This document shows, one piece after another, positions 11,165 to 56,046 of a stretch of DNA of 64,000 nt. Location of the stretch: NCBI RefSeq assembly GCF_023053635.1, contig NC_086178.1, positions 48,382,726 through 48,446,725 on the forward strand, given 5' to 3'. Made by a program: the position numbers and the translations under genes. The notes beneath the pieces are model-generated. The model saw only the letters and a list, made by a program, of their open reading frames with translations. It made no database searches and was not told the origin of the DNA. The stretch's first letter is position 1, and each line of letters begins with the position of its first letter. The DNA comes from Elgaria multicarinata webbii (lineage: Eukaryota; Chordata; Lepidosauria; Squamata; Anguidae).

Positions 11165-11773
11165 ATGGAATCGAGACCGGAACCTCCCCTGATTCTCATA
11201 TGTGGACACAGTATGGTGTTCTGGGCCAGTCGTAGAGCCTCTCGGACTGACATTGGGTCTCAGCTGAGACTTGGACTGGAAGCCGTCGTTCACTGGGTTG
11301 GACGACGTGGTTTGAGATGGGGAGGTCTTTTTCACACTCTTTCTCAATTTGAGTTTAGGTTTGGCTCTCCACAGGTGTTGGTTATTCACCTGGGAGGCAA
11401 TGATCTCGGCCTTCTAAAAGGAAAGGCCTTAATTATTCAGGCTAGGGAAGATTTCGAGTATATTTGGAGGCGATGGCCATTGACATGGATCGTCTGGTCT
11501 TGTATGTTGCCTCGACGCCTTTGGCGTGAGGGACATAATGTTAAAGGTTTAAATAGGGCGGTTCACAAGGTGAACAGAGAAATCAGGATGTTCTTGTGGG
11601 GTAAACGCGGATGGGTCATTCCGCACCCCGAAATTTCCCCGGACAGAGCACATCTTTATAGGGCAGATGGGGTCCACCTTTCCGATGCAGGAAATGATAT
11701 TTTTCTGCAGGATCTGAGTGCGGGGTTGCGGGAATTTTTCCCTGGTCGGTGGGGGAAAGAGGACCTAAGCTGA
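11165..11773 (+). CDS. SGNH-hydrolase-like protein of the DIRS-like element
   Basis: A frame of 202 residues, 40 bases after the recombinase. Block I reads LILICGHSMVFWA with the candidate Ser, block III is HLGGNDLG with Gly and Asn, and block V is DGVHLSDAGN with the Asp-His pair. These are the hallmarks of SGNH/GDSL esterases, although block I has GHS instead of GDS. Similar domains have been reported in some tyrosine-recombinase retrotransposons, from memory mainly the Ngaro group. The substrate is unknown. Confidence 0.78.
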   Translation: MESRPEPPLILICGHSMVFWASRRASRTDIGSQLRLGLEAVVHWVGRRGLRWGGLFHTLSQFEFRFGSPQVLVIHLGGNDLGLLKGKALIIQAREDFEYIWRRWPLTWIVWSCMLPRRLWREGHNVKGLNRAVHKVNREIRMFLWGKRGWVIPHPEISPDRAHLYRADGVHLSDAGNDIFLQDLSAGLREFFPGRWGKEDLS

Positions 11774-12229
11774 GGCTTGGTCCCCTTTTGTGGCAGGAAG
11801 GTGCGGGAATCTAAACCTAAGATAGGGACGGTGAGCCCACTGGCACCCTGGGCGGTGAGCTGCATAGCCAGAGGACCTGCTCCTCGGGGTTGTGCGGCTT
11901 ACGAGTCAGGCTATGGCGTGCGGTTGGAGACCATACTCGCTGCATCTACCCACTGTCCCTTATGGCAGTGGGCGGGGGGTGCAGTGGGATGGTCTCTCCA
12001 CACTCTCAGAGTGTCGTAAAGGCGTGGAGCCGAGGATTCGGCTTCTAGCCTGGAGAGTGGCTCGCCCTTTTGACAGGCAGTAGGCCTGTGTAGATGTGAG
12101 ATTCCCGCATTATCGCACTCAGATCCGGGGAGGGAGGATTAGCCTAATTATTCAATAAAAGAGGCCCTAGTTTCACCCAAATGCTCTTGTGTCCGTGTCT
12201 TCTTTCTTGCGTCCTCCCTGACCCACAAC
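11774..12229 (+). other. 3' region of the DIRS-like element with poly(A) signal
   Basis: A non-coding end with AATAAA at 12154-12159 and a short internal inverted pair (TGCGGGAATCT near 11801, its complement near 12098) that may take part in the complementary-end structure of this group. It ends in CCCACAAC at the L2 junction. Confidence 0.65.
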
Positions 12230-12381
12230 AGATCAGTAGCCAGTGAAGCTGTTGTAATGTGGGAGCTGAATATTCTCAGTAGTCTGGCTGCAGTGTTCTG
12301 AACCAGATGAAGTTTCCAAACACTCTTTAAAGGCAGCCTCACATAGCGTGTGTTCCAGAAGTCCAAATGAGATGTAACTTA

Positions 12382-12931
12382 GGGCTAATCTACACCTACA
12401 GCCCCTTTGCAATGGAGGAGGGATAATTGCGATGGTTCCCAGCTTTCACGATCGGCACTCACGGGGCACACGCCACTGATGTTTCACACAAGTAAAGGAG
12501 AGCCATTGTGGGAGAACATGTGCCCTGTGATGGTGGTTCCAAATGTGTATATGCAGAAGTGGGCGGGACTAGGCAGATGGGTACAGGGCACGGAATTACT
12601 TTTTAATAACTCTTGAGAGATGCGCACCAGTGCAGACATGTAGCAACACAAGGTGGGATAGGTACTGTGTCGAAAATGCATTGCAGTCGGTTGGCTATTT
12701 GCTGAGTCAGGAGCTTGCACCCAACAGTAACACTTCGCGAAGGTGGGGAACACCAACTGTGGACTTTGGGATTGTAGCAAGAGAGCTGAAAGAAATTGAC
12801 AAAAGCACTGAGCGATATTCCTGAATAACTGAGGGGTCAACCCGAGATCACAGTGGGATCAGCTGTGTGTCATGTGACCTGGTAGAGATCACTTCAATAT
12901 TAACCTGGAATAAACTGCTGGTATAGACAGC
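12382..12931. mobile_element. 550-bp non-autonomous TIR element, TA-flanked
   Basis: The left end is TTA then GGGCTAATCTACACC; the right end complement is GCTGTCTATACC, followed by TA. A second, inverted copy is at about 35036-35642, matching over both ends and much of the middle. Confidence 0.7.
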
Positions 12932-13261
12932 TAGATGTTATGCTAATTGAGAAGCATGTAGCTGATGGTTAGCTTTTCATTTACTCTAATGTAAGTGTGC
13001 ATTACCCCAGTTTGGAGTGGGACCACCGCATGACTGAAGGAGAGGATTAAACCTCCCCACTCCACAAATATAAAAAGTGATGAAGTAGACTCTAGTCCAC
13101 GGAAGATAAGGCCACAATTAATTTATTAGTCTTTAAGATGCTTCAAGACGCTTTTGGTGCTTCCCAGTTGAAAGGTCTTAGAGCTAGTTATCAGAAGGCA
13201 TCTTACAGCTATTCTGTCTTTCCATCTTTAATGAATTTTCTGTGGTATGAAAAAAGACAGA
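12932..13261. other. Intergenic, nothing recognised
   Basis: Short stretch between a TIR element and a CR1 end. A segment near 13190-13255 resembles part of the repeat at about 46095-46330. Confidence 0.4.
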
Positions 13262-15180
13262 AGCTTTGTTGGGAAAACAGGACATAAGAACATAAGAAGA
13301 GCCCTGCTGGATCAGACCAAGGGTCCATCTAGTCCAGCACTCTGTTCACACGGTGGCCAACCAGCTGTTGGCCAAGGACCAACAAAGCAGGACATGGTGC
13401 AACAGCACCCTCCCACCCATGTTCCCCAGTAACAGAGGCTTACTGCCTCTCATACTGGAGATAGCACATAGACATCAGGACTAGTAGCCACTGATAGATT
13501 TCTCCAGGAATTTGTTTAACCCCTTTTAACTCCATCCAGATTGGTGGCCATCACTATATCTTGTGGTGGTAAATTCCATAATTTAACTATGCGCTGTGTG
13601 AAGAAGTACTTCCTTTTATTTGCCCTGAATCTCCCACCAATCAGCTACATGGGATGACCCCATTGGGTTCTAGTATTTTGAGAGAGGGAGAAAAATGTCT
13701 CCCTATCCACATTCTCCATACCATGCATAATTTTGTACACCCTTTAGCCTCCTTTTTTCCAAGCTAAACAATCCCAGTTGATGTAACCTTCCCTCATAAG
13801 GGAGATGCTCCAGCCCCTTGATCATTTTAGTTGGCTGTTTCTGCACTTTTCTCAGCTCTATAATATCTTCTTTTAGGTGTGGTGAGCAGAACTGTACACA
13901 GTATTCTCAGTGTAGTCGCACCATAGATTTGTATAAAGGCAGTATGATACTGGCAGTTTTATTCTCAATTCCTTTTCTTATAATGCCAAACATGGAGTTT
14001 GCCTTCTTTACAATGGCCTCACACTGGGTGGACATTTTCGAGCTGTCTACCACAACCCCCATATCTCTTTCTTGTTCAGTCACCATAGATTAGATCCCAG
14101 GTTATACTTGAAGTTGGGGTTTTTTGCCCCAATGCGCATCACCTTACACTTGCTTGCATGCCCACTCTCCCAGCTTGGAGAGAAACCTTTGGCACTCTTC
14201 ACAATCCCTTTGCGATTTAACAACCTTAAATAATTTGGTGTCATTGGCAAACTTGGCCACTTCACTGCTCACTCCTAATTCCAGATCATTTATAAACAAG
14301 TTGAAAAGAATTGGTCCCAATACCAACCCCTGTGGGACCCCACTATTTACTTCCCTCCATCGGGAGAATTGACCATTTATTCCTAGGGCAGATCCACACA
14401 TAGCCTTCGGGACACCCTGAAGGCGCTTTGGGGCGTCCCGAAATCGATGATGTGTACCCTACCTTAAGCGTCCCAAGAAGAGGCGGCAGCGGAGGAGGAG
14501 GCGGCGGCTCCTCGCGGGGATGGGATGAAGACTTGCCGCGCCCGGCGCCTTCGCCGGGCAATCAGCTGTCCCCCCCCCCCCCGCTGTTTGCCTGGGTGAG
14601 ATGTTCACTGCCGCCCACCTACCCCGCCGGCCTCCTTTTGCCAGCGAAAAAGCCACCCAGGCCCATCCGGGTCGGAGAGCTTGGCAGAAGAAGTCTTCAT
14701 CTTGTCCCCGCGAGGGGCCTCCTCCGCCTCTTCTTGGGACGCTTAAGGTAGGGTACACATCATCGATTTCGGGACGCCCCAAAGTGCCTTCAGGGCGTCC
14801 CGAAGGCTATGTGTGGATCTGCCCTACTCTCTGCTTTCTGTTCTTTAACCAGTTACTGATCCGTAAGAGGACCTCTCTTCTTATTCCACGACTGCTAAGT
14901 TTGTTCAGGAGTCTTTGGTGAGGGATTTTATCAAAAGCTTTTTGGAAGTCCAAGTAAACAATGTCCACCTGATCACCCCTGTCTACGTGTTTATTGACAC
15001 TCTCAAAGAATTCTAGAAGATTAGTGAGACAGGACTTGCCTTTGCGGAAGCTGTGTTGATTCCTCTTCAGCAGGACGTGCCTTTCTATAAGCTTACTAAT
15101 TTTGTCTTTAATAATGCTTTCAACCAATTTACTAGGACCCCCGGTAAAAATTACATGAATGAGACAGGGCAGTTGCATGT
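13262..15180 (-). mobile_element. CR1 LINE, 5'-truncated, carrying a nested MITE
   Basis: On the minus strand the RT reads DIVYLDFQKAFDKIPHQRLL, then NSGVPQGLVLGPILFNLFIN. The 3' end near 13262 has the typical ACATAAGAACATAAGAAG. The MITE at 14386-14824 splits the RT between these two blocks. Confidence 0.88.
14386..14824. mobile_element. TIR element with GC-rich core, nested in CR1
   Basis: Inverted repeats of about 100 bases begin GGGCAGATCCACACATAG and differ at only about two positions by eye. TA stands directly outside each end (14384-14385 and 14825-14826). The core is CpG-rich and codes for nothing recognisable. Confidence 0.85.
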
Positions 15181-15877
15181 TAAAAAGCCTCACCTTGAAC
15201 CCGCTTTGTTGTTTTTGCTGCGACAGATTAAAATGGCTAAATATCTGGAAGTTACTCTAGACACAGGAGAAGCATATATTAGCCCTCAGTTGTAATCAAT
15301 TATTAGTCTTATCTTGGTGCATTGTTTTCTAATTTGAATCAAATTCCGAGGCATGAAGGACTTTCCATTCCAGTGCCTTCAAGCCCTCAAGCTGCTATGG
15401 CAGCAAGTTCCATCTATTTGTCCATGTTTGTTTGCTGTTATGTGCACCACCTTCCAGTTGCTTAGTACAATGGTAGAAAAGGTTAAGCAGAGTTTTGATA
15501 CACTAATGAAGGGTGGTGGGGTGGGTGTGGGTGGGGAGAGAATGAAAGTAAGAGGAGAAAAAACTGGAACCCTAGAGTTGAAAGGGAACTTGGAGGTGAT
15601 GTATTCCAGAAGTTCCCAACTTTTTTGCGCTGGTGGGCTCCTATGGAGGGGCTTGCCTGTTCACAAAATACCTGCCATAGTCACAAAACACCAATTTCTC
15701 GGAAGGCAAAGTGATAAGGCTAAAAGAAAAGTAACTTTCCCCAGTACAAGGCAGAGAGGGTGTTTGAGCTCCCCAACATGGAAACACTCTTTTGAACCCA
15801 CAGTTCTCTCCTCCAAACTGATGAGGCTCAGAGACAAGTAACCAAGAAACTGAACACAAGGCAGAGACAGCGGTATA

Positions 15878-16055
15878 TAAAAGGCAGGAGCCACACTGCT
15901 GCTTTATAGCGGTATTGAAGTGCACTGACAACTGTTGGGGCCCATTGACACATACCATATACCGCTTTCATACTGTTATATCCTGCTTGGTGTGGCTCCT
16001 GCCTTTTATATACCGCTTTCATAGTGCAATATCCTGCTTGGTGTAGATTAGGCCA
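15878..16055. repeat. Small foldback MITE, related to 37862-38012
   Basis: GGCAGGAGCCACAC at the left mirrors GTGTGGCTCCTGCC near 15990. The segment TATAGCGGTATTGAAGTGCA recurs with one change at 37880. The right part partly repeats itself. Confidence 0.65.
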
Positions 16056-16129
16056 CGGGCTCTGCCTAAATGCCAAATCACATATTTGTCTATAACAAAA
16101 TTCCCATTTCACGGAAAACAAAGTAGTAA

Positions 16130-16244
16130 TGCTCCCAATTAGTGAGCCTTGCCAGCATCAAGATAGGTGTCTGCAGCCACATTGGTGCCCATTTACTGTT
16201 GTTCCCCACCTCAATCAGAATGGAGAGGCGGGTAAGAAATAAAT

Positions 16245-16290
<46 letters not shown>
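16130..16290 (+). mobile_element. L2-type 3' end with GAT repeat tail
   Basis: GTTCCCCACCTCAATCAGAA and GAGAGGCGGGTAAGAAATAA precede (GAT)n at about 16246-16290. The same tail in reverse opens the copies at 49245 and 54231. Confidence 0.65.
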
Positions 16291-16291
<1 letters not shown>

Positions 16292-16435
16292 GGGACCCCA
16301 GATCTAGTCCAACCCTCAGCTTGATGCATGATCTGCAATGCAGGATGGAATTACACCATTCCTGACAGATGCCTGTTTAGCCTCTGCAGTCAATAGTGAG
16401 TGTAGGATTTAGGTTACAATCTTGTCCTTATAATA

Positions 16436-16622
16436 GTGGAAGCTGGTGGCTCCAATTTCAGCAGGGCTGTGAAACCATTCTGGGTTTCAGTCAGAACCAG
16501 TCTGAACTCTAAAGGAGATCTTCAAAGTGCTAATCCTATTTGGTGGATAGGGTTCTCCACCTTGGATGGCTCTCTCAGAGTTCTGGCTGGTAATGACTGA
16601 AACCCACAATCTATTCATAGCC
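16436..16622. repeat. Foldback MITE, GGTGGCTCCAATTTCAG family, copy 1
   Basis: GCTGGTGGCTCCAATTTCAG and CTGGGTTTCAGTCAGAACC return inverted as GACTGAAACCC near 16593. Related copies lie at about 25656, 46779 and 50434. Confidence 0.65.
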
Positions 16623-16624
16623 TC

Positions 16625-17830
16625 ACCAAAATTTATTTATTTATTTATTTATTACATTTTTATACCGCCCAATAGCCGAAGCTCTCTGGGCGGTTCACAA
16701 AAGTTAAAACCATAATAAAACAACCAACATGTTAAAAGCACAATTACAAAATACAGTATAAAAAGCACAACCAGGATAAAACCACGCAACAAAATTGATA
16801 TAAGATTAAAATACAGAGTTAGAACAGTAAAATTTAAATTTAAGTTAAAATTAAGTGTTAAAATACTGAGAGAATAAAAAGGTCTTCAGCTGGCGACGAA
16901 AGGAGTACAGTGTAGGCGCCAGGCGGACCGCTCTGGGGAGCTCATTCCACAACTCGGGTGCCACAGCAGAGAAAGCCCTCCTCCTAGTAGCCACCTGCTT
17001 CACTTCCTTTGGCAGGGGCTCACGGAGAAGGGTCCCTGTAGATGATCTTAAGGTCCGGGCAGGTACATATGGGAGGAGGCGTTCCTTCAAATAACCTGGA
17101 CCCAAACCGTTTAGGGCTTTAAATGTCAATACCAGCACTTTGAATCGGGCCCGGACCTGGACTGGCAGCCAATGAAGTTGTAAAAGGACTGGCGTAATGC
17201 GATCTCGCCGGCCAGTCCCCGTTAGTAAATGGGCTGCCCTGTTTTGTACCAGCTGAAGCTTCCGGACCGTTTTCAAAGGCAGCCCCACGTATAACGCATT
17301 GCAGTAATCCAACCGAGAGGTTATCAGAGCATGGATAACTGTTGCTAGGCTATCTCTGTCCAGATAAGGGCGTAGTTGGTACATCAACCTAAGCTGATAA
17401 AAGGTGCTCTTTGCCACTGAGTTCACCTGTGCCTCAAGTGACAGTTCTGGATCCAAGAGCACCCCCAAACTACGGACCCGATCCTTTAGGGAGAGTGCAA
17501 CCCTGTCCAGGACAGGGCAAACATCACCTCGTTGGACAGATGAATCACCCGCTAACAGTACCTCCGTCTTGTCTGGATTGAGTCTCAGTTTGTTAGCTCT
17601 CATCCAGTCCATTACTGTGCCCAGGCACTGGTTCAGAACAGTCACTGCCTCACCTGGGTTTGATGAAAAGGAAAGGTAGAGCTGGGTATCATCCACATAT
17701 TGATGACACCTCAGTCCACATCTCCGGATAACCTCCCCCAGCGGCTTCATGTATATGTTAAACAGCATAGGGGATAAGATAGAGCCCTGTGGAACCCCAT
17801 GGCTTAGCCACCAGCCCCCGCTGTCTCATG
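16625..17830 (-). mobile_element. L2 LINE 3' half with intact-looking RT end
   Basis: A minus-strand frame of 305 residues (16851-17768) includes MLFNIYMKPLGEVIRRCG, the RT site YVDD, LRLNPDKTEVLL, SRLDYCNALYVGLPLK and LQLHWLPV, typical of L2. It ends in a (TTTA)n tail at about 16630. The element is 5'-truncated near 17830. Confidence 0.88.
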
Positions 17831-18230
17831 AAACTCAGTGGCAACGCAACACGTTCGTTGAAACGAAGTAGGATTGTTGTCTAAATTCAGTGTCAGCTCT
17901 AGCAGGCTCTTCAGCAATTTGCCTTTGCAACAATGTGGAGTGAAGGAGGAATAGATGAGGAATGTGTACCTGTCAATTTAACTGTCTTTCAGGTAAAGGA
18001 GGAATTTAAAAGACAGCAGGAGGTGGGGGGAATTTCCCATTTGAAGCCTCTTAAACACTCTTGCCTATTTCCAGCCATGCCTGCCTGCATGACTTTGTGA
18101 GTTTTGCGCCAAAGTGAAATTCTTCCTGCAAATGGGGGTGGTTGAGGGAGGGGGGAGCCAAGAGCTATTGGGAAACAAGGAAGGATAAACACTGTTGGGT
18201 CACTGCTTCTGCTAACACTGCAGAGTCCAC
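17831..18230. other. TF upstream flank, no repeat recognised
   Basis: About 400 bases of unique-looking sequence immediately before the TF TATA box; it probably contains proximal promoter elements, none of which I can assign. Confidence 0.45.
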
Positions 18231-18236
18231 TCTCTC

Positions 18237-18246
18237 TATAAAAAGG
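18237..18246 (+). promoter_or_regulatory. TATA box of the transferrin promoter
   Basis: TATAAAAAGG lies 117 bases before the TF start codon, implying a start site near 18267 and a short 5' UTR in exon 1. The position suits a TATA-driven secreted-protein gene. No other factor site is claimed. Confidence 0.7.
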
Positions 18247-18353
18247 CAGGGCAGCTGAGTCAAGAGCCTTCACAGACACTTGGAAGCAGTCTGTGACAGA
18301 CACCACAGGCAACACCTACCTGAAAGCCTCCGGAGGGGGAAAAGAAACACATC

Positions 18354-52972
<34,619 letters not shown>

Positions 52973-53118
52973 AACAAAAAAACTTGGATATTTCATTCTT
53001 TCTTGTCTGAACTTGGGGATCTGTCCAACTTATTCTTTTCTCCATAACACCAGAACAAAATGTTCAAGCTTTTTCCACATATGGCTTTGTAACTCCTTGG
53101 AGTCTCTAGCACAACATA

Positions 53119-53225
53119 AATAAAGTAACACAACTTAATCCTTCATGTTTTCTATGATGACTGATTACTTTGCCTTCATTTATTAGCATTTTTGCAAACT
53201 TCACATTCTACCAAGGCTGAATAAA
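53119..53225 (+). terminator. TF 3' UTR poly(A) signals
   Basis: AATAAA occurs at 53119-53124 and again at 53220-53225, about 150 and 250 bases after the TF stop codon. Either could end the transcript; the first fits a short transferrin 3' UTR. Confidence 0.6.
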
Positions 53226-53589
53226 GTTGGTGGGATCCAAAGACCCAAGGGCTTAGATGCACCCAAAGGCTTGGGCATACCTAGTACAACTTCTTAACTT
53301 TTTTTCTTTCTCAGTAGCAGACTCCATGAGATATCATAAACTGCTTTTGAAATTCCCCTTGGTTTCAAAACAAATTAGCCATGTGTCTAAGCCATGGGGT
53401 GGGCGTTGTTTAAGAAATATGTGTCTAAAGCTTCCTTGGCTTGTGCATCACTAGTTGCACAGTTGTTTGAATTCAAGATCATGGGGGTAGTAGCCAATGT
53501 TAGTTGACTTAGAGTAGACCCATTGAAATGAATGGGGCTTAAGTCAGGCTAACTTGTGGAAGCAAAAGGTGGGGCCTGTGTGTCCAGGG

Positions 53590-54193
53590 GCTGAGATCTG
53601 GGGCTCGCCGCTCTGACCATGTTACTCCGCTTCTGAAATCTCTTCATTGGCTTCCAATTCACTTCAGAATCCAATATAAACTTCTCCTGTTAACCTTCAA
53701 AGCTTTTCACGGTCTAGCTCCTTCCTATCTCTCCTCTCTCATCTCACACTATTGCCCCGCTCGTGCTCTTCGCTCCTCTGATGCCATGTTTCTCGCCTGC
53801 CCAAGGGCCTCTACTTCCCTTGCTCGGCTCCGTCCATTTTCTTCTGCTGCCCCTTACGCCTGGAACGCTCTTCCAGAACATTTGAGAACTACAAGTTCAA
53901 TCGCAGCTTTTAAAGCTCAACTAAAAACTTTTCTTTTTCCTAAAGCTTTTAAAACTTGATGTTGTGCAGACTTTACTGTTAGTTTTACCCTACCCTGTGC
54001 CTGCTTACCCTACCCTGTGCCTGTTTGCATTCTCTTCCCCTCCTTATTGTTTAACTATGATTTTATTAGATTGTAAGCCTATGCGGCAGAGTCTTGCTAT
54101 TTACTGTTTTACTCTGTACAGCACCATGTACATTGATGGTGCTATATAAATAAATACTAATACTAATACTAATAATAATAATAATAATAATAA
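53590..54193 (+). mobile_element. L2-clade LINE 3' end with AAT tail
   Basis: From 53615 it reads HVTPLLKSLHWLPIHFRIQY, then RALRSSDAMF and FSSAAPYAWNALPEHLRTTS and ends FKT-stop. The tail GGTGCTATATAAATAAATAC runs into (AAT)n at about 54160-54193. Confidence 0.85.
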
Positions 54194-54229
54194 GATCACA
54201 GGTGAAAGGGCAGGGCCCATGCATTCAGG

Positions 54230-54230
<1 letters not shown>

Positions 54231-54286
<56 letters not shown>

Positions 54287-54335
54287 CCACCTCTCCCTCT
54301 GGATCGAGGTGGGGAACAACACTAATACTCAGTCT
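54231..54335 (-). mobile_element. L2 3' tail facing the previous element
   Basis: (AAT)n at 54231-54283, then CCACCTCTCCCTCTGGATCG and AGGTGGGGAACAAC, the same tail as at 49245 in the same orientation. Confidence 0.7.
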
Positions 54336-54343
54336 TCCCCAAC

Positions 54344-54492
54344 CTGGGCCACAGCTAGACCTAAGGTTTATCCTGGGATCATCCAGGGTTCACCCCTGCC
54401 TGAGCACTGGATCCCCTGTGTGTCACCTAGATGAACAGGTTTGACCCCTGGACGATCCAGGGATAAACCTTAGGTCTAGCTCCGGCCCTGGT
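54344..54492. repeat. Small TIR MITE (CTAGACCTAAGGTTTATCC)
   Basis: Left GCTAGACCTAAGGTTTATCC and right GGATAAACCTTAGGTCTAGC are perfect complements of 20 bases, with further pairing outside and inside. Confidence 0.85.
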
Positions 54493-55544
54493 GCCCTTTC
54501 AGGAGGGCCGCAGATCTGGGTGCACTATGTCATCTAAGGTGTATGAGTTTACAATGCCCACACACGCTACCAGGTCACTTTTACAAATTCATACTCCAAC
54601 TGTGCCACAAGATTAAAGCAAGAACTACAAGTGCATTACTCAAACAGGCAACCCCAGCAGACCCAGCAAGCCAAGCCATAACATCTGAAGACTAAGGGGA
54701 GGCTTGTAGGAACATAGGAAGCTGCTTTGTCCAAGTTCATCTATCCTGCTGTTGTCTATTCTGATTGACAGTAGCTCTTCAGGGTCTCAGCCCTGGTCAG
54801 CCCCACCCAGTGTTCCTTGCATCTGCTGCCAGGAGCCAAAAGCTGTGAGAGAGCACAGCAGCAGCAGCAAGCCTCACCTTGCAAGAGACTCTAACAGCCT
54901 GATTGCCCACTTTGTTGTATTTTAAATATATTGTAATCTGCCTCCTCAAGCCCTTTGATTAGAAGACAGGGTATAAACATGCCAAATAAATCATATTTAT
55001 TTCATCCATTTCTAGTCTGCACTTCTGCCAAGGCACCTAAGGTGGTTTACAACTTTTAATTACTGAAACAAGCACCCATTAGGATCCCAAGGCGTGTAAG
55101 GCTTTATAGGTTAAAACTAGAGCTGTGCTCCACTTCGCTTAGGGTCATAGAAGCGGCATCGGAGCGGCCTGATTCGCATTGTATTGGCCGAAAATACTAT
55201 AACTTTTTTTTTTTTTTAAAAAAAAGATAGATCCCTGAAACTTACTGTGCGTAGACATTGATGATTGGGGATCATTTGTGTCGATTTTCAGAAGTTTTCA
55301 TTACGCGGTTTGCTTGCTATTAATTTTTTTAGAATGGGTAAAACGGGACGAGAGGAAAAGGGGAGGGGAGGGGAGAGAAGCTATGCAGCCAGCCCAGTCC
55401 AGCTTAACACCTTGGTGGGGAAACCAGCCCAGAGAGCAAGTCATGAAGCAAAGGTCAATGAAAGAAAGTACAATAGACCGTTCTTTCGTTCAACCCAGCA
55501 GCCAGGAAGCAGGAGGAAGAAAGTGTTGAGTTGGAATATAAAAA
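54493..55544. other. Intergenic spacer, mostly unclassified
   Basis: It includes a tRNA-SINE piece at about 54714-54800 (GGAAGCTGCTTTGTCCAAGT, GACAGTAGCTCTTCAGGG, minus strand) and a T/A homopolymer junction at about 55205-55228. No gene seen. Confidence 0.45.
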
Positions 55545-55830
55545 CACCCACTGGAGAAAAGGCATGCCCCTCTCTTTCGTCATCCATACCGCCCCCTGAA
55601 AACACGCCCACAGAACATTGAATTGAAAACAATGGATGAAAATACATGTTGAGGGTAGCGCATTGTCCTTTTGATTTACCGGAAGAACCAGACTTTCCCC
55701 GCCCCAAAAAACAGCGCTGGGGGGCGGGAAAGCAAGGCCAGGGCAGGACATGGACAATGTCATCTGAGTCCTTTGCAAACAACCCACATCAGCGGTGGGC
55801 TATAACACTGGTGTGATGGGGTTTTGTCTG
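55545..55830. repeat. Dispersed repeat shared with 1330-1735
   Basis: ATTTACCGGAAGAACCAGAC, GGACATGGACAATGTCATCT and GAGTCCTTTG correspond to blocks in the first copy. Confidence 0.55.
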
Positions 55831-55876
55831 GATTGAGCCTCAGTTTATTGTTATAAATATGATATGTTTTAAACTG

Positions 55877-56046
55877 CCAACCGCCGCTGCTGAGGCCATC
55901 AGAGGGAAAGGAAGCAACAGCCAGACACCTCACCATCCTGCCTGGATCCAGCTACAGCTGAGAGTCCCCTCCTGCTACCAACTGTCACTACTGAGGCCTT
56001 CAGAGGGAAAGGAAGCAGCAGTCAGGCATCCCTCCATCATGCCTGG
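55877..56046. repeat. Two-unit tandem duplication (about 100-bp period)
   Basis: GAGGCCATCAGAGGGAAAGG and GAGGCCTTCAGAGGGAAAGG, each followed by AAGCA-CAGCC/T and a CCTGCCTGG/CATGCCTGG end. It may belong to the adjoining L1. Confidence 0.6.

Larger units (their letters stand above)
5774..12229 (+). mobile_element. DIRS/Ngaro-like tyrosine-recombinase retrotransposon, looks whole
   Basis: A 6.5-kb element lies inside a minus-strand L2 copy. L2 sequence stops after GCCTGGAAA at 5773 and resumes with AGATCAGTAGCC at 12230, so both edges are fixed to within a few bases, and no long target duplication is seen, as expected for tyrosine-recombinase integration. Parts in order are: a GC-rich promoter region, an AT-rich leader, a Gag-like frame, reverse transcriptase-RNase H, a tyrosine recombinase, an SGNH-hydrolase-like frame, and a 3' region with a poly(A) signal. 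Inverted end motifs GTTGTGGGTTTGGGAGG (5817-5833) and its complement (12213-12229, two mismatches) point to DIRS-like termini, yet no methyltransferase domain follows RNase H, which is more like Ngaro. All four frames are open with no evident break, so the copy is probably young. Confidence 0.88.
4728..12370 (-). mobile_element. Old L2 LINE 3' region, split by two insertions
   Basis: Pieces at about 4728-4790, 5346-5773 and 12230-12370 read continuously as one minus-strand L2 3' end. The last piece encodes LPLKSVWKLHLVQNTAARLL on the minus strand. An unclassified insert occupies about 4791-5345 and the DIRS-like element occupies 5774-12229. Confidence 0.75.

Noticed and set aside
14428-14921. 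Two 107-codon frames on opposite strands
   Set aside because: Both start in the same inverted repeat and begin with the same protein, so they are mirror images produced by the TIRs.
16142-16324. Frames made of poly-Met, poly-Ile, poly-Asn or poly-Tyr runs
   Set aside because: They are translations of GAT or AAT microsatellites here and at 26304, 42801, 49066 and 54202.
1-18230. A host gene upstream of TF
   Set aside because: No exon of an expected neighbour or any other host gene was recognised; all convincing frames belong to mobile elements.
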